Position numbers and translations under genes: made by a program
Notes under the pieces: model-generated
The model's input: the letters and a program-made list of their open reading frames with translations, nothing else
The model's database searches: none
Told to the model about the DNA's origin: nothing
From: Thalassospira sp. TSL5-1
GTDB lineage: Bacteria > Pseudomonadota > Alphaproteobacteria > Rhodospirillales > Thalassospiraceae
Length of the DNA: 64,000 bases
Direction of reading: 5' to 3'
Assembly: GCF_001907695.1 (NCBI RefSeq)
Contig: NZ_KV880637.1
Span: 1-64,000 of the forward strand
In this document: piece by piece, positions 60,513 through 64,000 of the stretch
Numbering within the stretch: the first letter of the stretch is position 1
How the letters are laid out: the number at the start of each line of letters is the position of its first letter

Positions 60513-61477
60513 TGCGGGCTCCTGTCGGTTTTGGTGCAGGTCAGGCAGCGGTAGATGATTTTGGACCCGTCACGCGCCTTGAAGGACAGACCAACCCAGC
60601 GCCCCCGGGCATCATACCAGGCATCGGTATTAAGTTCGCCCTCATAGCGGATATGGGTTGCCGTGATGGTGGCGGCCCCGCCATTGCCTGCCACAATTTT
60701 CTCTGTCCCAAGATTGGTGATTTTTACGTCGTTTTCATTGCCTGTCAGGGTGTTTAACACCGTCGAATGGGACAAAATACCGCAATGCCAGTGATTGGTG
60801 GGGAATATATCTTCCGGCAGCGGATGGGTACCATTCGGGCCTTTGACGACAAGTTTGCCGGTTGTTGTATCTTTTTGTGCCGAAATGGCGGTTTTATCGC
60901 CATCGTCATCCACCGTAACCGCCAGTTTTGTCAGTTCGTCCTTTTGCCACAGGGCTTCGGAGCGATAGACAAACTGATAGGCGCTAAACCCTAAAAAACT
61001 GACCCTGATGTCGCTTTCGGAAATCACCTGCAAACCGTCACGCCCCTGATGAAAGGATACATGATGGGTGCCGACCGGCGATCCTTCGCGGCGGATTTGA
61101 AAGGTCCAGTCCGCGCCGCCATAAAGTTTGATCGGGTCCGGGTTGCTGCAATTGGCATCAGGCAAGATGGCAGCGGCGGTGTCTTTATCCTTGCTGGAAG
61201 GTGATGCGGCATGGGCTATGTCAGTTAAGCACACAGCCAGCAAAAGGGCCATCAGTGCCGAAACCGGCATGAGATGGGCGAACCCCGCCTTTATGGGTGT
61301 GTTGCGCAAGGGAAGGGACGAATGCCGGTGACCAAAACCATAACCTGTCATTTTTATCATCTTTGTCATAAGGGGTTTATCTGCCAGAGCATCTTTTTTC
61401 AAATCGTGTCCGGTTGCATTTTTCATCGTTTTGTCGCTACCCTGATCCTGAATGAAAGGGGGAACACACGGGCGCAT
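60509..61477 (-). CDS. DUF6134-like secreted protein
   Basis: The protein is at most 322 aa. The start is uncertain: M1 at 61477, MKNATG at 61426 or later Mets. A signal-like segment (LMPVSALMALLLAVCLTDIAHAA) precedes the mature part. Its features (TFQIRREGSPVGTHHVSFHQGRDGLQVIS, PTNHWHCGILSHSTVLNTLTG and YEGELNTDAWYDARGRWVGLSFKARDGS) match the DUF6134 group as far as I recognise it. Two Cys in the tail (RCLTC) may be redox active. It heads the operon driven by the promoter at 61545. It is probably periplasmic. Confidence 0.75.
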   Translation of the reverse strand: MRPCVPPFIQDQGSDKTMKNATGHDLKKDALADKPLMTKMIKMTGYGFGHRHSSLPLRNTPIKAGFAHLMPVSALMALLLAVCLTDIAHAASPSSKDKDTAAAILPDANCSNPDPIKLYGGADWTFQIRREGSPVGTHHVSFHQGRDGLQVISESDIRVSFLGFSAYQFVYRSEALWQKDELTKLAVTVDDDGDKTAISAQKDTTTGKLVVKGPNGTHPLPEDIFPTNHWHCGILSHSTVLNTLTGNENDVKITNLGTEKIVAGNGGAATITATHIRYEGELNTDAWYDARGRWVGLSFKARDGSKIIYRCLTCTKTDRSPQ

Positions 61478-61544
61478 TTTTGCCGATTTAAGGGGCGCGA
61501 TGACGAACCTGTTAATGACTCTGCGCTTTAATCCATATATTCCC

Positions 61545-61570
61545 TACGCAAATTCCTTGGTGCCAGATCA
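61545..61570 (-). promoter_or_regulatory. Probable ECF11 promoter of the DUF6134-SDR-SnoaL operon
   Basis: On the minus strand TGATCT (61570-61565), 16 nt, CGTA (61548-61545). One base differs from the -35 of the two other ECF11 promoters, and the spacing is identical. It lies 68 nt before the longest start of the first gene. Confidence 0.65.
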
Positions 61571-61627
61571 GAACAGCCAGGATCTGTTTTGTGATTTGGC
61601 CGTCACCGCCGGGCGGAAAGCAGTTTT

Positions 61628-62419
61628 ATGACCCATCCCATCGCGCAAGACCTGATCGCCTGCATTTTGCACCGCGATTCCAATATGATCATTATCAACA
61701 AGCCGCCGGGGCTGGCATCGCATGGCGGGCCGAAAACCTATTTTCATGTCGATGCCTATTTGCCCGATATGACTTTTGGCATTGCCTCGATCCCGACACT
61801 GGCACACCGCCTGGACCGTGATACGGCGGGCTGCCTGCTGTTGTGCCGCCATGCCAAGTCATCCAAGCGGATTACGCGGCTGTTTACCGAAAAGAAAATC
61901 GAAAAGGCCTATTGGGCGGTGGTGCGCGGCGAGATGCCCGATGATCACGGCTTTATCGATGCGCCGATTGCCAAGCTGAATGACGAAAGCGGCTGGCGCA
62001 TGACGGTCGATGATAGCGGTCAGGAATCGCGTACCGAATACCGGGTATTGGGCCGCGCACCGGGCAAAACCTGGCTGGAACTCGTCCCCCATACCGGGCG
62101 CACCCACCAGTTGCGTGTGCATCTGGACCATATTGGGTTTCCGGTACTGGGTGATCCGTTTTATGGCACGGGCGAAGCGCCGGTATTTGGTGCCCCGCCG
62201 ACATTGCATTTGTTATCGCGCCATCTGGTCGTGCCGTACCATGCCGACCGCGAGCCGGTGATTGCCGATGCCCCGCCGCCCGAATTAATGCGCGATGCGC
62301 TGGTGGCTTGTGGCTATGAGGGTGAATTTACCCCGCACCGCAGCTCAATTGACCGTCAATATGGCAGCGAGGACGGAGATACTGACAGCCGAGAGCAAAG
62401 TTTCGACAGTGACGATTGA
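61628..62419 (+). CDS. RluA-family pseudouridine synthase
   Basis: The 263-aa protein has the RluA core: NMIIINKPPGLASHGG (about 19), AHRLDRDTAGCLLLCRH (about 58; catalytic Asp in RLDRDT), KAYWAVVRGEMP (about 91) and HTGRTHQLRVHLDHIGFPVLGDPFYG (about 158). It has no S4 domain, as in RluA/RluC-short forms. It changes specific uridines of rRNA or tRNA; the target is not readable. Its 3' end overlaps the convergent AEC gene by 75 nt. Confidence 0.92.
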   Translation: MTHPIAQDLIACILHRDSNMIIINKPPGLASHGGPKTYFHVDAYLPDMTFGIASIPTLAHRLDRDTAGCLLLCRHAKSSKRITRLFTEKKIEKAYWAVVRGEMPDDHGFIDAPIAKLNDESGWRMTVDDSGQESRTEYRVLGRAPGKTWLELVPHTGRTHQLRVHLDHIGFPVLGDPFYGTGEAPVFGAPPTLHLLSRHLVVPYHADREPVIADAPPPELMRDALVACGYEGEFTPHRSSIDRQYGSEDGDTDSREQSFDSDD

Positions 62420-63271
62420 CGCCATTACATCGGCATCCCCGCCAAGCTGGCGGGCGAGGATATAGGCATTGCCGGCGCAGGGCATGCCCGCATACAAAAC
62501 CCCCATTGCCAGCACCATGCCGTCAATCCCGGCAAGGTGCAGGGCAATGCCGGTGGCAAGCGGCAAAAACGCCAGCTTGATGACATTGCTAAAGGCAATC
62601 GCACCAAGCGAACGCCGGTCGAGAATAAATTTAAGACCCGCCCCGACCGAAAGCAGGCTGAGCGGCAGGGCAGCGGTTTTCAGCAGGGAAGCGGTGTTTT
62701 CAATCGGCAGGGGGATGTGGATATGGGTGACATTCATAATCGCCCCGGCCCCGGCGGCCAGAATGATGGGGTTTTTGGCAAGGCCAATGGCAATACGTTT
62801 GAAATTACCACCCCGGCCATTGAGCGCATTCAGCACCACAACGGCCAGAATATTGGTGGTAATCACCATAACGGCGATAAACACAATCGCCAGTGCCAGC
62901 CCGTCACTGCCAAAAAGGGCCTCGGCCACGGCCAGCAGCACATAGCTGTTATAGCGCACTGACCCCTGAAAGATGGAGGTAAAAAGCGGTGTGTTGGGCG
63001 TGATGACGCGGCGAAACACCAGCAGGACCGCTGCCAGGCCCAGGGTGGCCGCCATCGTGATCATCACGGCTTTGCCGGCATGGCCGGTGCTGAAATCAGC
63101 ATGGTAAATGCCAATCATCAGCAGGGCCGGTAACAGCAGGTAATAGGTCAGCCGGTCGATGCCCGCCCAGACCTCGCCACTTTGGATCAGGTATTTTTTC
63201 AAAACCGCACCGATAATGATGGTGGCAAAAATCGGAAAGATGGCGGCGATCAGGGTATAGGCAAAGGACAT
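62345..63271 (-). CDS. AEC-family transporter (auxin efflux carrier-like)
   Basis: The 308-aa protein has about ten helices in two related halves. Family features are PIFATIIIGAVLKKYLI (about 13), GSVRYNSYVLLAVAEALFGSDGLALA (about 103), NPIILAAGAGAIMN (about 170) and the end GMPCAGNAYILARQLGGDADVMASIVTVETLLS. Bacterial members export malonate or malate or have unknown substrates. The gene is single. The 75-nt 3' overlap with the RluA-like gene may cause transcriptional interference. Confidence 0.92.
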   Translation of the reverse strand: MSFAYTLIAAIFPIFATIIIGAVLKKYLIQSGEVWAGIDRLTYYLLLPALLMIGIYHADFSTGHAGKAVMITMAATLGLAAVLLVFRRVITPNTPLFTSIFQGSVRYNSYVLLAVAEALFGSDGLALAIVFIAVMVITTNILAVVVLNALNGRGGNFKRIAIGLAKNPIILAAGAGAIMNVTHIHIPLPIENTASLLKTAALPLSLLSVGAGLKFILDRRSLGAIAFSNVIKLAFLPLATGIALHLAGIDGMVLAMGVLYAGMPCAGNAYILARQLGGDADVMASIVTVETLLSAVSISVLAAILTVN

Positions 63272-63339
63272 GGGGCGCCTATTGGTTGGGTTTTGTCAGG
63301 TGGGGCCGTGACGGGGATCGGGCGTGTTTGCCCGATGAC

Positions 63340-63786
63340 CTAAAGTTTGCGATTGGTGTAATCGGCAAAGGCCTGTTCGGGGGAATGGCCGCGATATTGC
63401 TCGCAGATTTCCTCGAATTTCGGATTGCTGATCAGAAGGTCGGCAGTGCTGCGGTTACACGCAATCGGCACTTCATACATGTTTGCCAGCCGGATCAGGG
63501 CGCGCACATCCACATCGTGGGGTTGGGGCGTCATCGGGTCGGTAAAGAAAAACATCGCCTGCAATTCACCATGTGCAATCATGGACCCCAGTTGCTGGTC
63601 CCCGCCAAAAGGCCCGCTTTTTAACGGTACGATATTCAAATTGGGGAAACGTTCCAAAAGCACGCGCCCGGTGGTGCCGGTGGCAAAAATCCGGGCTTCG
63701 GCAAACTGGTGTTTGTGGGTTTCCAGCCACTCTGCCATTTCGCGTTTGCGACGGTCATGGGCAACAAGTCCGATGGATAGGGTCAT
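63340..63786 (-). CDS. mgsA: Methylglyoxal synthase
   Basis: The 148-aa protein shows the full family pattern: IGLVAHDRRKREMAEWLETH (about 5), ATGTTGRVLLE (about 36), PLKSGPFGGDQQLGSMIAHGELQAMFFFTDPMTPQPHDVDVRAL (about 54-97; Asp of GGDQQ is catalytic) and IACNRSTADLLISNP. It turns dihydroxyacetone phosphate into methylglyoxal and phosphate, bypassing lower glycolysis when phosphate is limited. Confidence 0.97.
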   Translation of the reverse strand: MTLSIGLVAHDRRKREMAEWLETHKHQFAEARIFATGTTGRVLLERFPNLNIVPLKSGPFGGDQQLGSMIAHGELQAMFFFTDPMTPQPHDVDVRALIRLANMYEVPIACNRSTADLLISNPKFEEICEQYRGHSPEQAFADYTNRKL

Positions 63787-63879
63787 GGCAAAGCTCCCGC
63801 TTTAAAGATCGATACACGTATCCTTATTAAGCATATAATGCGGCAAATGGTCACGCGGCATTGCAGATTGAGGCTTAAA

Positions 63880-64000
63880 ATGACGGCTGGTTTTATCACT
63901 CGATTTGCAAGGAGTATCGTTATAACCGGGGCGTGGATGGTTTCGGGGCTCACCCTCGCGGTTGCCGCACAGGCCAATGAAACCGCGATGCGGCCCTTTC
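63880..64000 (+). CDS. Exported protein, 5' end only
   Basis: From ATG 63880, with GAGG 8 nt before it, 40 codons are in the window. They form a signal peptide (MTAGFITRFARSIVIT GAWMVSG, cut after VAAQA) and the first residues of a mature protein (NETAMRPF). The gene runs past the window end. The product is not recognisable. Confidence 0.6.
   Translation, partial: MTAGFITRFARSIVITGAWMVSGLTLAVAAQANETAMRPF

Overview
The window looks like a piece of chromosome from a marine alphaproteobacterium of the Thalassospira / Rhodospirillales type. This is an inference from protein style and gene content: a SapC-family protein, many TRAP transporters, a XylX-type dehydratase, and an ECF sigma/ChrR pair with a CFA-synthase operon. 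It is not backed by a database search. The window has an ordinary core chromosome on the right (about 33.9-64 kb) and three accessory blocks on the left (1-33.8 kb), whose edges can be read in the sequence.

Block 1 (1-10.1 kb) lies between two copies of the initiator tRNA. The window opens in the last 29 nt of a tRNA-fMet. A complete 5S rRNA and a second tRNA-fMet lie at 9831-10133, with no 23S gene in front of them. Between them sit a three-gene replication-like cassette (HTH/DnaA-N-like protein, HD hydrolase, small coiled-coil protein), an RTX protein made of two almost identical 1407-bp units, and its type I secretion ABC transporter and HlyD adaptor. Block 2 (10.1-18.6 kb) holds a high-GC cluster (FAD-linked 2-hydroxyacid dehydrogenase plus DctQ-DctM-DctP TRAP transporter, with a broken DapA-family gene) and an autotransporter-like protein. 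Degenerate copies of a repeat carrying a terminator-like hairpin, seen first just after the tRNA, separate these pieces.

Block 3 (22.5-33.6 kb) is inserted at the 3' end of map (methionine aminopeptidase). A 214-bp segment containing the end of map is repeated 11,313 bp away. Inside is one long minus-strand operon of eleven tightly spaced genes: HAD phosphatase, class III aminotransferase, ureohydrolase-like protein, SMR-type transporter, alpha/beta hydrolase with a Cys at the nucleophile position, GNAT acyltransferase, second SMR-type transporter, NodT outer-membrane factor, ABC permease, ABC ATPase and membrane-fusion protein. It reads as a biosynthesis-plus-export system for an unknown amine-containing small molecule and is the best candidate here for an undescribed system. 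A broken response regulator lies at its right edge.

The core part carries a polar amino-acid ABC transporter, malate synthase G, an MFS permease, a TAXI-type TRAP system, a YhiN-type flavoprotein, a diguanylate cyclase, a D-lyxose isomerase, RNA-modifying enzymes (RluE-like, RlmJ, RluA-like), an AEC transporter and methylglyoxal synthase. From 52.3 to 61.5 kb there is an apparently complete singlet-oxygen-type stress locus. An ECF sigma factor and its ChrR anti-sigma factor stand divergent to a five-gene operon (FAD amine oxidase, DUF1365, CFA synthase, MFS, DUF3833) that meets a convergent three-gene operon (DUF6134-like, SDR, SnoaL-like). Each of the three transcription units is preceded by the same promoter pattern, TGATCC (or TGATCT), 16 nt, CGTA.
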